A DNA stretch of 64,000 bases. It comes from Cephalotus follicularis (taxonomy: Eukaryota; Streptophyta; Magnoliopsida; Oxalidales; Cephalotaceae). The stretch covers positions 1-64,000 of the forward strand of contig BDDD01002930.1 in assembly GCA_001972305.1 (NCBI GenBank), given 5' to 3'. The position numbers and the translations under genes were made by a program. Of the stretch, positions 33,028 to 45,392 are shown piece after piece; position 1 is the stretch's first letter, and every line of letters starts with the position of its first letter. The notes beneath the pieces are model-generated. The model was not told the DNA's origin and made no database searches. It saw nothing but the letters and a program-made list of their open reading frames with translations.

Positions 33028-34390
33028 TCAAATATTTGTTTGAGGTACCCAACAAATCTTGGGTCCTTTAGGGTTAGTCAAAATAGTTCCTTTCGGAACC
33101 CAACTTCCTTTTGCCTTTGAGAAATTTAATTTATTCAAGACATTTTGTCTATGAAAACATGATGAAGAAGCATGACCATACTTACCACAATGTGTACACA
33201 TAATATTTTTCTTAATCATGGCATTTCTCCTATGATAACATTGTGAGTGTGTGTGTCCATGTTTACCACAAAAATTGCATGAACTAATTACATTCTTTCT
33301 AAACATGGCATTCTTTTTGTGAAAGCAAGTAAAGGATATGTGTCCTATTTTACCACAATAATCACACAACATTTTCTTTTTAATCTTGGCCTTTTCAACC
33401 TTTTCCTTTTCAATTTTCTCTTTCCGATCAAAGAATGTTTGATAAAGCTTGACATTATTCATTTCTTCAAATCCTAGTCCCGCTTTATCAAATACGCATC
33501 TTTGCATCCCAAGAAGTTTTTCAAGCTTCTCACTACTATTAGAGAATTTTGAAAAGGTTTTCTTTAAGGCCTCTAGCTCTTCCTTGAGATTTTGGTTTTC
33601 CTTAACAAGGTAAGCTATTTCATTTTCAAGGAGGTCTACCTCAATTTCATTTGAGGTTTCTTCCTTATCCAATTTTATTTCATCATTTTCATATGTTAAT
33701 GACTTAACCTTTTTCTTCAAAGAAGCAATCATAGAACTATATTTTTCTACTAATAAGACAAGTTCATCATAAGTTACCTCATCATTTTCTTCTTCTTCTT
33801 GATCCTCCAAAGCCATCAATGCTATTTGTGCTACCTCTTCATTTGTGTCTTCATCCGAGCTGGATTCATCACTATCATCCCACGTTGCAATCACGCCTTC
33901 TTCTTCTGCTTTAAAATGTCCTTCTTCTTGAGGTGAGGGCAATCACTTTTGTAGTGCCCCGGTTTATTGCATTCGTAGCATATAATTTCTTCAAGTTTGC
34001 TTGCCTCTCCCTTTTTGTGGAATTTCTTATTTGGCCTCCCACCAAATTTCTTCTTACTAGCAAGGAATTTTTTGAACCTCCGAGTAATGAATGCTAGTTC
34101 CTCATCATCGTCATCATCATCATCCTCATCCTCGGAGTCTTTGGTTTGCGATGACTTTAATGCTACAATCTTTTTCTTCTTCTTCTCTTTTTCTTCATTG
34201 TCATCCTTCTTTTGCATTGATAGTTCATGAGTCATCAATGACCCAAGGAGAACTTCCAATGCAAGAACTTTGAGGTTCTTTGCTTCCTCAATAGCGGTGA
34301 CCTTTGGCATCCATGATCTTGGCAACCACCTAAGAATTTTCCTCACCATTTCACTATTAGAATATGTCTTATCTAAAGCTTGTAAAGCAT
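33028..34390 (-). pseudogene. S2 Gag with four zinc knuckles, 5'-truncated and frameshifted
   Basis: The N-terminal part is gone; the frame begins directly at the joint with LTR sequence (LQALDKTYSNSEMVRKILRWLP), the end of a copia Gag core. A Lys/Asp-rich region precedes the first CCHC knuckle (CYECNKPGHYKSDC). A one-base shift near 33915 in an AAGAAG run moves to the second block, which has an acidic stretch, a long coiled coil (about residues 60-160), and three more CCHC knuckles spaced about 25 residues apart (CDYCGKIGHISFTC, CNFCGKHGHTHSQC, CTHCGKYGHASSSC). Knuckles bind RNA in the nucleocapsid. Confidence 0.88.
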
Positions 34391-34692
34391 TGCTATTCGG
34401 TACAGCTTTGTGATTGACCTCAATCACTCACAACTCTCATTGGGTTCACTCCCCAAATTCAGTAGGGTTCACTCCCCTATTACAATCGAAGTATAAAATG
34501 TAGTGTTTGTAGCTAAACCTCTCAGAGGTTGGATATTACAAGATATAATTGCTCAATTCAGTGAGAACAAGAAAATAGCTTAAAGTGTGAAGAGAAAGCT
34601 CTTTGAATTTTGATTTGATTTTTGTAAGTTCGTTTTGCTTGATCTTTGTATGTTTGATATTCTTCACCCTTCATTTCTGTTCTCTGAGTCTT

Positions 34693-34702
34693 CCTTTTAT
34701 AG
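34693..34702 (-). promoter_or_regulatory. TATA box of the S2 5' LTR
   Basis: Minus-strand CTATAAAAGG, same place as in the 3' LTR. Confidence 0.65.
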
Positions 34703-34798
34703 CCATAAAAGGTTTGTAGCCGTTGCATGATTTGTGGAAGCTTTTGATTAATAAATGTATAGTTGCAATCTTTGAACTTTGTCTCTGCTGGTATAAAG

Positions 34799-35440
34799 AC
34801 GTCGACTTCTTTCAAAAAGCGTCGATGTCTTTTTAGCTGGTAGCCGTTGTAGAAATTGAACTAGCCGTTCCAGGTTTCCCGGATCTTATTTATTTAAAAA
34901 GACGTCGACTTCTTTCCCAAAGGCGTCGATGTCTTTTCTGGGAAATATCCAGGTATTGGCACTTTGAACATCTCGTCGACATCTTCTGTGAGAGTCGATG
35001 TGTTTTCTGGGAAATCCAGGTTGCTCTAGAAAGGCGTCGATGTCCATGTAAAGGCGTCGATGTCTTTCGTACGGACGTCGATGTCTTTGCTGATAAGCGT
35101 CGATGTCATTGCATGAAAATGTCCTGTAACTTTGGCATCAAAAGACGTCAATGTCTTCTTGAAAGTAGTCGATGTCTTTCGGTACGGACGTCGATGTCAT
35201 TCCTGGAAGGACGATGTCTTCATTGTATTTTGATCTTGCACTAAAGACGTCGATGTCATTTCTTTGAGAGTCGATGTCTTTCTGTACGGACGTCGATGTC
35301 TTTGCCTTTAGAAGTCGATGTTTTCATGTGAAATTGTCCTGTAACTTCAGGCATGAAAAGGAGTCGATGTCTTTTAGAAAGGGGTCGACCTCTTTCGTAC
35401 AGGCATCGATGTTTATTCCTTGAAAGTCTATGTCTTCTTC
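34799..35440. repeat. GTCGAYG word cluster, S2 5' LTR
   Basis: Same words, order and spacing as 28849-29490; only point changes by eye. Confidence 0.9.
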
Positions 35441-35559
35441 TGCAGATGGTATTTTTGCTTTGGTATTGATCTTTTAATTTCATGCACATCAAGTAAACTT
35501 GTTAAATGCAAATATGTTATCATCAAAACAAGGATTGAGACTAAATCATCAACAGGTTG

Positions 35560-37625
35560 GATCTCTTGCCATGGAGGCCAGGAGAATCAGATCCTTATTC
35601 CCTATGACTAAATTGTTCCAAGACATAGGTTCACTTTCTTTGGGCCATTGTTGAACCGTGATAAAGACTTGCCACATTATGCTTGCTTCCAGGGAGGGAG
35701 GATGGATCTTCTCATGGACCATTCGGTATTATCCTAAAGCTAATGTGGGGTTCGTGCGCGGATGCATGATGCTGAACTGACCCATCGATATGATCCCTAT
35801 TTTGATAGTCAATACCCATGTCAATAGGGATTCCTATGGTCTCGGTAGTGTATAGTCTATGGTGACTAGTAGGTCCACACCTGCATTGTCTCTTTTGACC
35901 TGAGCTGCTAGCATGAATTTTGTGGAGACTACTTGACTTTGGCTTCTACCTTCCCCAACACTATCCATGTGCTAGCAAAAGGGTTATCTTTGGGTTTTGT
36001 TGAAGCTGCGTTCAGATGTATGAGCGAGTGTGCAACAACGGATCATCACACCCAGACTGAGGGTGACCAGCTCTATTTATCTATGTACGTTGTAGACTTA
36101 AACTCCTGATCAGGTTATAGATGGACCAGAGAAGGGGTAGTTTCCATGGGAGGTCTATCATAGTCTCAGTGTGATCATAGATATTTAGTATCACAGATAA
36201 ATCTAGGGGTGACATTCATCCAAACCATAGACCGTTGATTGAAACTAAGTATGACAAGGGAAACATGACACATATGCCGATGATCAGGTAAAGCGACTGG
36301 CTATTTTGTCCCTTATTAATAGACGTGGTAATACACGGATCCGGGGGGTGACTGGAGATCACACCGAGGCTATTTTAATAGTCGGTGACTATTAGAATAG
36401 TCGTACCAGAAAAACGGGATGATCTGGGAATTTATCATCATACTAGAGATCGACAAGCTTTCGGGTTCTGCCTGACTTTGAATTGGTTGACGTGTAGAGA
36501 AACATGTCATTTAGTAAAAGGTTGACCATGTTACTTTGCTAGTGAATATTTTATTTGCTGGATTCGGGTCCATGTAGTAGCACGATAAAATATTCCAAGT
36601 AAAGGGTTGATATGAATTTACATTAACTGCTTTGGGAACTTATTGTAAAGAGAGAGCATTGGGCTATCTTTTGGGCTTGGGATTAATTCCCATGTTATAT
36701 TCGATTTTGGGCTATAGGGAATGGACGATCTTGGCTTGTTTTTGGGCTCAATATTGTATAATATTGGGAGGTCCAAAATCATGCCCAAATTAATTGCCCA
36801 CATTAGTTGACTTTGTCAACTTATTCCTCCATATGGCATCACACGGCATTACACTTTGTGGGAAAGTGAATGGCTGGCCATGTGGTTTAAATGAAGATAT
36901 TTTGAGATGAAATAAACATGTGAGAAATTTACTTCGTGGAGAATTGATGAGTCATGTTGCATTTAATGCTAAAAGTCAAAACTAATAAGTAAAGCTTAAC
37001 TTACTCATCAAGTTATGTTTTTCACCTTTATTAAGAGAATGACTCACAGAAATTGGTGACTCTCTCTTGCAATCTCTCCCTCTCACATAAGTGCTATCTC
37101 TCCCATCTCACTTTTGGTGGCCATGATTCTCCTTTACAAAAGGGAAACGGTGCAATTTGTCTCCAAACAAAGAGAATTACATATCAATAAACCTTTTGCA
37201 CTTCCTTAGTCAATTAGGTGGAGATTACTTTGTATATTACATTGGATATTTATCTATATTGATGTAGTCTATGTTAAACACAAAACTTCTCCATCTTCTC
37301 CTCCTTGCCGTGGTAAAAGGAATGTCTTGGAGCTTTTGGTTTTGGATAAAAGAGTAGAGGGAGCTTGACTTGAAGGAAGGAGTTCTTCACTTTGGTAATA
37401 TTTTCTTCTCCTTCTTTTGTCTTCATAATGCTTGGCGATGGATTTAGTTTTGGTTGTATGTTTAATTAGTGATCTTGGACATTATTTGGGACTATTTGAA
37501 ATGAAGTTTTAGGTAATTCCATTTCTTGGGAATTAACTATTCAGTTGGAATTAAAGTTAATCGCCCTAATGCTGAAAATTCAAATTGAGTGCTTCCGCTG
37601 TGCTATGAGCCATAGGTTCCCAAAA
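35560..37625 (+). repeat. C 5' LTR, part after S2
   Basis: Continues from 28205. Aligns with the 3' LTR from 43218 onward. Ends GGTTCCCAAAA just before a primer site. Non-coding. Confidence 0.9.
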
Positions 37626-37627
37626 AG

Positions 37628-37640
37628 TGGTATAAGAGAG
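37628..37640 (+). other. C primer-binding site
   Basis: TGGTATAAGAGAG two bases after the LTR end; a decayed version of the initiator tRNA-Met complement TGGTATCAGAGC. Confidence 0.7.
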
Positions 37641-39021
37641 ACCTAATTAGCATCAATCAAACCTTAATTTGATGTCTAATGGCTTTGTGGTTGGTTTCCC
37701 TTCATTGGTCGATTTTATTGTAATCCTAAATTCAGTGGGAGTTGCAATTTCTTCAGCTTTTGGTGAAATCGACGAGCCATTGAACATTAAATGTTTATGT
37801 GTTAATTCAATTATATACATGGATATATTTTTTAATTTCTTATGCATACTGGTAGTCTTAGGACTAGACCTGGTTTTATGGTTTCTCTTGTGGATGATTT
37901 AAATTCTTTACTACATTTAATGGAATTCATTCGGTCTGCAATATGGCTGCCTGCGCGCTCCATTTATTTTCTGGTCCTTTATTTTATAGGGAATAGAATT
38001 CCCTTCTCCCTTAATTGTATTTCTTTTCTTTTATTGTACAATGGATGTAAATGGAAGAAAGGAGACCAATCAAGCTCGAAGAGGGGATCAAGAAGAATTC
38101 AAGACCAATTGAATACCATGTATGCGTGATAGCTAAGTGTAATAGAGTTAATTAAATTAGTACACCTAGGAGACCAAGCGGTCACGTTGGCTCATGTGAT
38201 CACTCATAGTTTTAAGTCCCAAGTTAGGCCACTTTTAGGATGCATGAGATGGATGTTTTTCCTTTTACAAACAATCCAAACACGTCCGAGCATGTTCAGC
38301 CGTTCCAAAGGGATTGGAAGATAATTAAATTATCTAATTATGGCCTTGGTATTTTAATAAAATTGATAAGTCCAAATTCCTCTAAATCATATAAATAATA
38401 AGTCTATAAGCGGTGGGGCATACGGCTGCCCTATCGTTGGACTTCCATTATCATCGTTGAATGGTGTGGACATATTGGGGATGGCACAAGCTAAAACTGA
38501 GGTCCCCCGTATGACCATTTCTATTCAATTTCAGTGTGAGGTACACTGGAAGGAAATGACTTTGTTTTGGTATCAGGACATGGACACGTGTGGGTGTTTC
38601 AAAACAAGTCAATTTCTTTGAGGATTGTGGTTTATGACTTATACCGGGATCATATGGTTTGCACAGCTAAAGCTGGGACCATATGGGCCGAGAGGCCGAA
38701 TGTTTTGCATCAGATCTTACATTTCGAGGGGAGAGCCCAAGAATGTAAATTGGTACTCGTACCTACCTATTTAGATATTATGGTTTGCACAACTAAAGCT
38801 GAGACTATGATATTCTGGATAGATTTCGATCCCTACTAGGAAGCGAGAGACTTCCCGAATTGCACATGGGGTGTGGGATACGATTAGAATAGTGGAAAGA
38901 GTCGTAATTACAAAAGACCAAGGATTATGGTAATAACATTAAATGGAATTTTCTACTAATAATTATCTCTTTTATGTTTCCTCTTTTATAGGGTGCGAGA
39001 AATATACAGACTCTGCTTAAA
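37641..39021 (+). other. C leader, no gene
   Basis: About 1.4 kb of untranslated leader before gag. Related in part to the D leader. Contains a loosely repeated block: ATGGTTTGCACAGCTAAAGCTGGGACC near 38656 recurs imperfectly near 38779 and 38478. Confidence 0.6.
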
Positions 39022-39900
39022 ATGCCAGTTGGTACAACACTTTCACGTGTATTGGAAACTAACAAGCTTAGGGGTCTGAGCTTTATGGATTGGCAGCGCA
39101 ATCTGCGCTTAGCACTCACGAGCTTGAACCTTGCTCATGTCATCACTAAGAGCCCCCTATATTGGGAGCTACTTCGATAGAAGAGCAAAAGGCCAAGAGG
39201 GCCAAATGGATAGACGAGGATGAGCAAGCTCGCTGCCTAGAGATTTCGGGTATGGTCCCGGAATTGCAAAGATAGCACAAGAAACTTGAAACTCTTGGAG
39301 ACATACTTATTCGTCTTCAGGAATTGTATGGATCCAGGAATAGAATCGAGAGGTTTAACTTGTCCCGTCAGCTCTTTTCTGTGAAGATGACCGAAGGAAC
39401 TTCAGTCCACACACATGGGCTGAAGATGATAGATCTCATTGAGCAGTTGCAACAGTTAGATCTCACCATGGACAATTATTTTTACATTGACCTGGTGCTT
39501 TGCTCTCTTCCACAGTCATATTCCCAATTCATAACAAATTTCCACATGAACAAGGTGCACATGAATCTACCCAGGCTTGTGGAAATGCTTTGTACGACCG
39601 AAGTAGACATGGACCATGGAAAGTCCAAGTCTAATGTGATGCTTCTACCTTCTACTTCTTCCCAGACAGCTCCAAATAGGGGCAGATCGAGAGGATCTAA
39701 GTCCAAGGGCAAGGCGTCCATGATTCCTAAAGGGAAGACGAAGAAGAAGAAAGGAAGACAACCATCTAGGTCGGTCGGGCCAGTGGTTGGGGGAGCCATC
39801 CTAGACACGATCTGACAGCTTCAGGATGACGACTATTGCTTCTATTGTGGAAAGCAAGGACATTAGAGATCTCGGTGCCGAGAGTTCCAACAGTCCAAAT
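39022..39900 (+). pseudogene. C Gag, broken
   Basis: ATG at 39022 opens MPVGTTLSRVLETNKLRG and SFMDWQRNLRLAL, a typical copia Gag N-terminus. A frameshift near 39160 and a stop near 39272 follow. The open block 39324-39815 includes FNLSRQLFSVKMTEGTSVH, IDLIEQLQQLDLTMDN and LPQSYSQFITNFHMNK. Then comes a basic tail. The CCHC knuckle CFYCGKQGH*RSRC (about 39838-39880) has lost its continuity to a stop right after the His. Confidence 0.85.
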
Positions 39901-39929
39901 CAAGAGGTGCCTTAGGGTCAGGTACTTTC

Positions 39930-40475
39930 ATGATTGATCCTTTTCTAGATGAAAATGTGAGTTCAACTTGGGTTTTGGATTCAGGTTGTGGAACTAATAT
40001 TTGTAACTCTTTGCAGGGGCTAAGAGGAGCTAGAAAGCTTGATGCTAGGGAAGCACTGGACTTACGCCTTGGTGATGGATCGAGGATTCAAACCACGTTT
40101 GTAGGCGTTTTTGAATCGTCTTTGTTGAATGGGCATGTATTAAAACTTGATCCTTGTTTTTATGTTGGAAACCTTGTGAGGAACGTTATTTCTGTTTCCT
40201 ATTTATATAATATGGGCATGGAGCTCAGTTTTTCTGCAAATGGCTGTAGAATTATACATAACAAAGTTTTTATATGTGATGGACACATAGACAATGGGAT
40301 TTATGTTTTAAATACAAATCAACAAATGGCTTTGACAATTCAAAGAGGAACTAGCACTAAAAGACCACGAGAGATTAGCGATGTAAATCCTTCTTATATA
40401 TGGAATTGTAGATTAGGTCATCCTAGTGATGCTAGATTGACACGTTTGGCTAAGGATGGACTTCTAGACATCTAG
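39930..40475 (+). pseudogene. C protease and GAG-pre-integrase region
   Basis: The protease core begins STWVLDSGCGTNICNSLQGL with the DSG catalytic triad element, followed by LRLGDGSRIQ and GHVLKLDPCFYVGNLVRNVI. The last third is the pre-integrase zinc region (YIWNCRLGHPSDARLTRLAKDG), ending in a stop near 40473. Open for 181 codons, but joined to gag and integrase only across stops. Confidence 0.87.
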
Positions 40476-41174
40476 GACGTGGAGTCCTTTCCTACGTGTG
40501 AGCCATGTCTTATTGGCAAGACGACCAAATCGCCCTTCTCCAAGGTAGGGGAAAGGGCAGTGTACATACTATAGCTTGTCCACACTGACGTCTGCGGACC
40601 TATGTTGGTCAACGCTTATGGAGGTCATCCCTACTTCATTACCTTCACCGATGACTTGTCACGGTATGGGTATGTGTTTCTAATGAAACACAAGTCTATA
40701 GCATTTGAGAGGTTCAAAGAATTCAGACTAGCAGTAGAAAAGCAAATGGGTAAGCCCATAAAGATCCTCCGCTCAGATCGAGGGGGTGAATACCTATCTG
40801 CTGAATTCCTAGGTTATCTTAGGGATAGTGGAATTCGCTCTCAATGGACACCTCCTGGAACACCACAGCATAATGGTGTGTCTGAGCGAAGGAATAGAAC
40901 CTCGATGAATATGGTCTGATCCATGATGTCTTTTGTAGATCTGCTTATTTCATTTCGGGGTTATGCATTGTAAGTGGCAGCGTACATCCTAAACCATATG
41001 CCTTCTAAATCCGTCCCTTCCACTCCTTACAAGGTATTTATATGGAGGAAACCCAACTTAAACCAACTGAGGGTTTGGGGCTGTCCAGCTTATATGAAGA
41101 GGCAAGAGGCTTCTAAGCTAGATGCAGGAGCGTATCGTTGTCAATTTTTGTTTCACGAACTTCTAAATTCCTAG
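40476..41174 (+). pseudogene. C integrase, broken
   Basis: This is the copia-type integrase, placed before RT. CEPCLIGKTTKSPF completes the HHCC zinc site, followed by a stop near 40572. The core shows HTDVCGPM, FITFTDDLSRYGYVFLM, LRSDRGGEYLS and TPQHNGVSERRNRT, so the DDE residues are present. Stops occur near 40917 and 40971. The last block is YILNHMPSKSVPSTPY and WGCPAYMKR. From 41175 to 41460 the sequence decays with no clear frame. Confidence 0.87.
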
Positions 41175-41460
41175 AGAGGGAATACCTGCTCGCAGGGAGC
41201 AGCAGGAGTAAGGTGGAACTGCGAGAGTTATCACTTGGTGAAAGCCCACATGATGAATAGGAATTAGAGGTTGAACCTTCTAGAGACATAATTGGGTAAG
41301 GACCCCAACCTGAGAAAGGATCTCAGGAAGGCACTTCGCTTGCAAGGAGATCAAGCCGAGTTTCAACAGCGCATGAGAGATATGGTTTTCTCATTGAGGG
41401 CACTGATGAACTCAACGACATCGATGATGACGAGCCTGTCAGCTACGAGGAAGCAGTGAA

Positions 41461-42400
41461 GAGCACTGAATCTGGGGCATGCATTGAAGCCATGAAATAC
41501 TAGATGGACTCCATGTACACCAACCTAGTATGGAACTTTGTACATGCACCTGAGGGTGTTAACCCTATTGGATGAAAACGGATCTTCAAGAGGAAGATTG
41601 GCGTTTATGGTAAGATAGAGACTTATAAAGTGCGATTGGTCGTGAAAGGGTATAGCAAAGATACGATGTCAACTATACCAAAACTTTCTCACCAGTCGCT
41701 ATGCTTAAATCCATCTGGATACTGCTTGCTATTGCTGCTCATTATGATTATGAGATATGGCAGATGGATGTCAAGACGGCCTTCTTGAATGGCTATCGTG
41801 AAGAGGAAATTTATATGTCCCAACCTGAGGGGTTTACATCCAGGGAGAATCCACAGAGAGTGTGCAAGCTCCAAAGGTCTATGTATGGCCTTAAGCAAGC
41901 ATCCGGTAGCTGGAATATCCTTTTTGAAGATACCGTTAAGACTTTCGGTTTCATCAAAAATGTTGATGAGCCTTGTGCCCAAACATCACTGTCTTGGTAC
42001 TATAGGTGGACGACATACTAATCATAGGGAATGATGTGGGTATGTTACAGTCCGTTAAAGTATGGTTATCCAAGAACTTCTCCATGAAGGATTTGGGAGA
42101 GGCTTCCTATATATTGGGTATAAAGATCTGTAGAGACAGATCTAATAGGTTTCTAGGGCTCTCTCAAAGCCAGTACATAAGAAAGGTGTTGAAAAGAAAT
42201 GGCCTTGAGAATTCCAAGCGTGGCCTACTATCAATTGGTCAGGGAATTCACCTCTCCAAGATGGTGTCTCCATAGACAGATGAGGAGAGGGCACACATCA
42301 GTAGGTAGCCATATGCTTTAGCTGTTGGCTCCATCATTTATGCCATGCTGTGTACTAGGCCTGATGTCGCTTATGCCTTGGGTATGGCCAGTCGATTTCA
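41461..42400 (+). pseudogene. C reverse transcriptase, broken
   Basis: Recognisable RT begins at about 41500 (MDSMYTNLVWNFVHAPEGV) with a stop in VNPIG*KR. A frameshift follows the YSKDTM region near 41665. The block 41701-42000 has IWQMDVKTAFLNGY, YMSQPEGFTS and SMYGLKQASGSWN. A shift just before the active site separates it from VDDILIIGND at 42004, which is intact. Then comes DLGEASYILGIKI. Two more stops occur near 42275 and 42307. Ends in MLCTRPDVAYALG. Confidence 0.88.
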
Positions 42401-43016
42401 GTCTAACCCTGGTAAGAAACACTTGGAAATAGTCAAAGGGGTTCTCAAATACCTGAGAAGGACTCAGGATACCTTATTGACTTATGGAGGAGATAGTGAA
42501 TTGAAATTAGAGGGTTATACCAACTCTAGTTTCAACAGTGATCCGGATGATCACAAGTTCATTTCACGATTCGTTTTGTTCCTGAATGGTGGTGCTATGA
42601 GCTGGAGGAGTTCAAAGCAGGAAACTACTGCAGACTCCATAACAGAATCGGGGTATGTTGCAGTCTCCAATGAAGCTAAGGAAGCTTTTTGGATGCGAAA
42701 GTTCATTGCTGAACTTGCTGTGGTTCCTACCATTGTCCGTCCGATTGTGGTATACTGTGACAACGATGGGGTTGTTACACAAGCGAAAGAGCCATATTCT
42801 CATCATCACTCCAAACACATATTGCGACGGTATCATATGATCCGGGAGATCATAGACAGAAGAGACATCACCTTAGAGAGAGTTACCACGGAGGCAAACT
42901 TAGCAGACCCACTTACCAAGGCTTTGAGCAGCACTGTACTTGAGAGACACAGAAGTGCAATGGGGTTGGGCTATTGGACATTGTGGCTTGAAGGACCAAG
43001 TGGGAGATTGTTATAA
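42401..43016 (+). pseudogene. C RNase H
   Basis: Open in one frame to the natural end. It shows YTNSSFNSDPDDHKF (the first catalytic Asp, normally YTDSSF, is Asn), AMSWRSSKQETTADS, TESGYVAVS, YCDNDGVV, HSKHILRRYHMIREI and NLADPLTKALS. Loss of the Asp suggests inactivity. The polypurine tract CCAAGTGGGAGAT (42996-43008) overlaps the last codons and abuts the 3' LTR. Confidence 0.88.
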
Positions 43017-45116
43017 TTTGGCTGTCCCTGCATGCAATGTGGTGTGCCACTTGTATTTATACACTCTTGAATTATACAGTTCTATATTCCGTTTATGTTC
43101 TACGTGCAAATTTATTTATATTGGCATGATTATATGGCTTATCCCAACAAACCAAAAGGAACAGAATAATTAATTTTAATTAACTGTATGCCATATATTG
43201 CCCTGTCACATCAAATGGTTGGATCTCTTGCCATGGAGGCCATGAGAATCAGATCCTTATTCCCTGTGACTAAACTGTTCCAAGTCATAGGTTCACTTTC
43301 TTTGGGCCATTGTTGAACCATGATAAAGACTTGCCACATTACGCTTGCTTCCAGGGAGGGAGGATGGATCTTCTCATGGAACATTCGGTATTATGCTAAA
43401 GCTAATGTGGGGTGCGTGCACCGATGCATGATGTTGAACTGACCCAACAATATGAACCCTATTTGGATAGTCAATCCCCATGTCAATAGGGATTCCTATG
43501 GTCTCGATAGTGTATAGTCTACGGTGACTAGCAGGTCCACATCTGCGTTGTCTCCTTTGACATGAGCGACTACCATGCATTGTGTGGTGACTACTTGACT
43601 TTGATTTCTACCTTCCCCAGCACTAGCCATGTGCTAGCAAAAGGGTTGTCTTTGGGTCTTATGGAAGCTGCATTGAGATGTATGAGTGAGTGTGCAACAA
43701 GAGATCATCACACCCGGGCTGTGGGTGACCAGCTCTATTTATATATGTACGTTGTAGACTAAAAATCCTGATCAGGTTATAGATGGACCGGAGATGGGGT
43801 AGTTTCCATAGGAGGTCTATCATAGTCTCAGTACGATCATAGATATTTAGTATCACGACTAAATCTAGGGGTGACATTCATCCAAACCCTAGACCGTTGA
43901 TCAGAGCTAAGTGTGATGAGGGAAACATGACACATATGCTCATGACTGGATTAAGTGACTGGCTATTTGGTCCCTGATTTATAGACATGGTAATACACAG
44001 ATCCAGGGGGTGACTAGAGATTACACCAAGGCTAGTTTAATAGTCGGTGACTATTAAAATAGTCGTACCAGACAAACGGGATGATCTGGGAATTTATCAT
44101 CATACTGGAGATCGACAGGGTTTCAGGTCCTGCCTGACTTTGAACTGGTTGACGTGTAGAGAAACATGTCATTTAGTAAAAGGTTGACATCAAGGAGATG
44201 TGACTTTGCTAGTAAATATTTTATTTGCTGGATTCGAGTCCATGCAGTACCATGATAAAATATTCCAAGCAAAGGGTTGATATGAATTTACATTAAGTGC
44301 TTTGGGAACTTATTGTAAAGACAGTGCATTGGGCAATCTTTGGGCTTGGGATTAATTCCCATGTCATGGCTGATTTTGGGCTATAGGGAATGGACCATCT
44401 TGGCTTGTTTTTGGGCTCAACATTGTATAATATTGAGAGGCCCAAAATCATGCCCAAATTAATTGCCCACATTAGTTGACTTTGTCAACCTATTCCTCCA
44501 TATGGCATCACACGGCATTACACTTTTTGGGAAAGTGAATGGCCCGCCATGTGGTTTAAATGAAGATATTTTAAGATGAAATAAATATGTGAGAATTGTT
44601 TCGTGGAGAATTGATGAGTAATGTTGCATTTAATGATAAAAGACAAAACTAATAAGTAAAGCTTAACTTACTTATCAAGTTTTGTTTTTCTCCTTTATTA
44701 AGAGAATGACTCATGGCAATTGGTGACTCTCTCTTGCAATATCTCCCTCTCACATAAGTGCTCTCTCCCATCTCTCTTGTGGTTTCCATGATTCTCCTTT
44801 ACATAAGGGAAAATGTTACATTTGTCTCCAAACAAAGAGAATTACATATCAATAAACCTTTTGCACTTCCTCAGTCAATTTAGGTGTTCATTACTTTGTA
44901 TATTACATTGGATCTTTATCTATATTGATGTAGTCTAGGTTAAACACAAAACTTCTCCATCTTCTCCTCCTTTCCGTGGTAAAAGGAAGGTCTTGGAGCT
45001 TTTGGTTTTGGATAAAAGAGTAGAGGGAGCTTGACTTGAAGGAAGGACTTCTTCACTTTGGTAATATTTTCTTCTCTTCTTTTGTCTTCATAATGCTTGG
45101 TGATATCTTTAGTTTT
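43009..45116 (+). repeat. C 3' LTR, part before G2
   Basis: Starts TGTTATAATTTGG after the polypurine tract. Interrupted at 45116 by G2 and resumes at 54043-54217. Confidence 0.92.
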
Positions 45117-45263
45117 TGTAATAACCGCATATTCAATCTGTGTATATTGTACTCTTGATGAATAAAATATGCACTTACTTTAATTTTAATTTCTAATTGT
45201 TATATGAATTGTGGTTGTGAATTCAATTGAGAAAATAAGCTTGAGCAACCAAAGTCAGGCAAA

Positions 45264-45392
45264 ACCGCCGACTGTTACAGGGTAACAGTCGACTGCCTGG
45301 TTCATAGGGGAAACAGCCGACTGTCACAGGGGAACAGTCGACTGTTTCATGGTAGGAATGGACAGTCGACTGCCAAGTGAATACAGTCGACT
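45264..45392. repeat. Palindromic-word cluster 1, G2 5' LTR (fullest copy)
   Basis: Six words with linkers, in order: GTTACAGGGTAACA, CCTGGTTCATAGGGGAAACA, TCACAGGGGAACA, TTTCATGGTAGGAATGGACA, CCAAGTGAATACA. This is the reference for counting units in the other Tekay LTRs. Confidence 0.88.

Larger units (their letters stand above)
28206..35554 (-). mobile_element. S2: truncated Sirevirus inside the C 5' LTR
   Basis: A perfect 5-bp duplication GGTTG (28201-28205 and 35555-35559) flanks it. Minus-strand order: 5' LTR (35554-34391, truncated), gag, protease, C-terminal RT plus RNase H, a spacer with GTCGACG words, ORF2, three polypurine tracts, and 3' LTR (29605-28206). Two internal deletions removed (a) the 5' LTR end, primer site and start of gag and (b) integrase and most of RT. 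It could only move with proteins from elsewhere, and the loss of the primer site makes even that unlikely now. Confidence 0.92.
34391..35554 (-). repeat. S2 5' LTR, lacking its last ~236 bp
   Basis: Homologous to 28442-29605 and nearly identical by eye. The equivalent of 28206-28441 (LTR 3' end) is missing: gag sequence meets LTR at TGCTATTCGG (34391). Confidence 0.92.

Noticed and set aside
33997-34273. Ser-rich and His-rich plus-strand frames
   Set aside because: Antisense shadows of the Asp/Glu- and Lys-rich stretches of S2 gag.
37653-38129. Small hydrophobic plus-strand frames in the C leader
   Set aside because: AT-rich leader sequence; translations are low-complexity and not matched in the related D leader.
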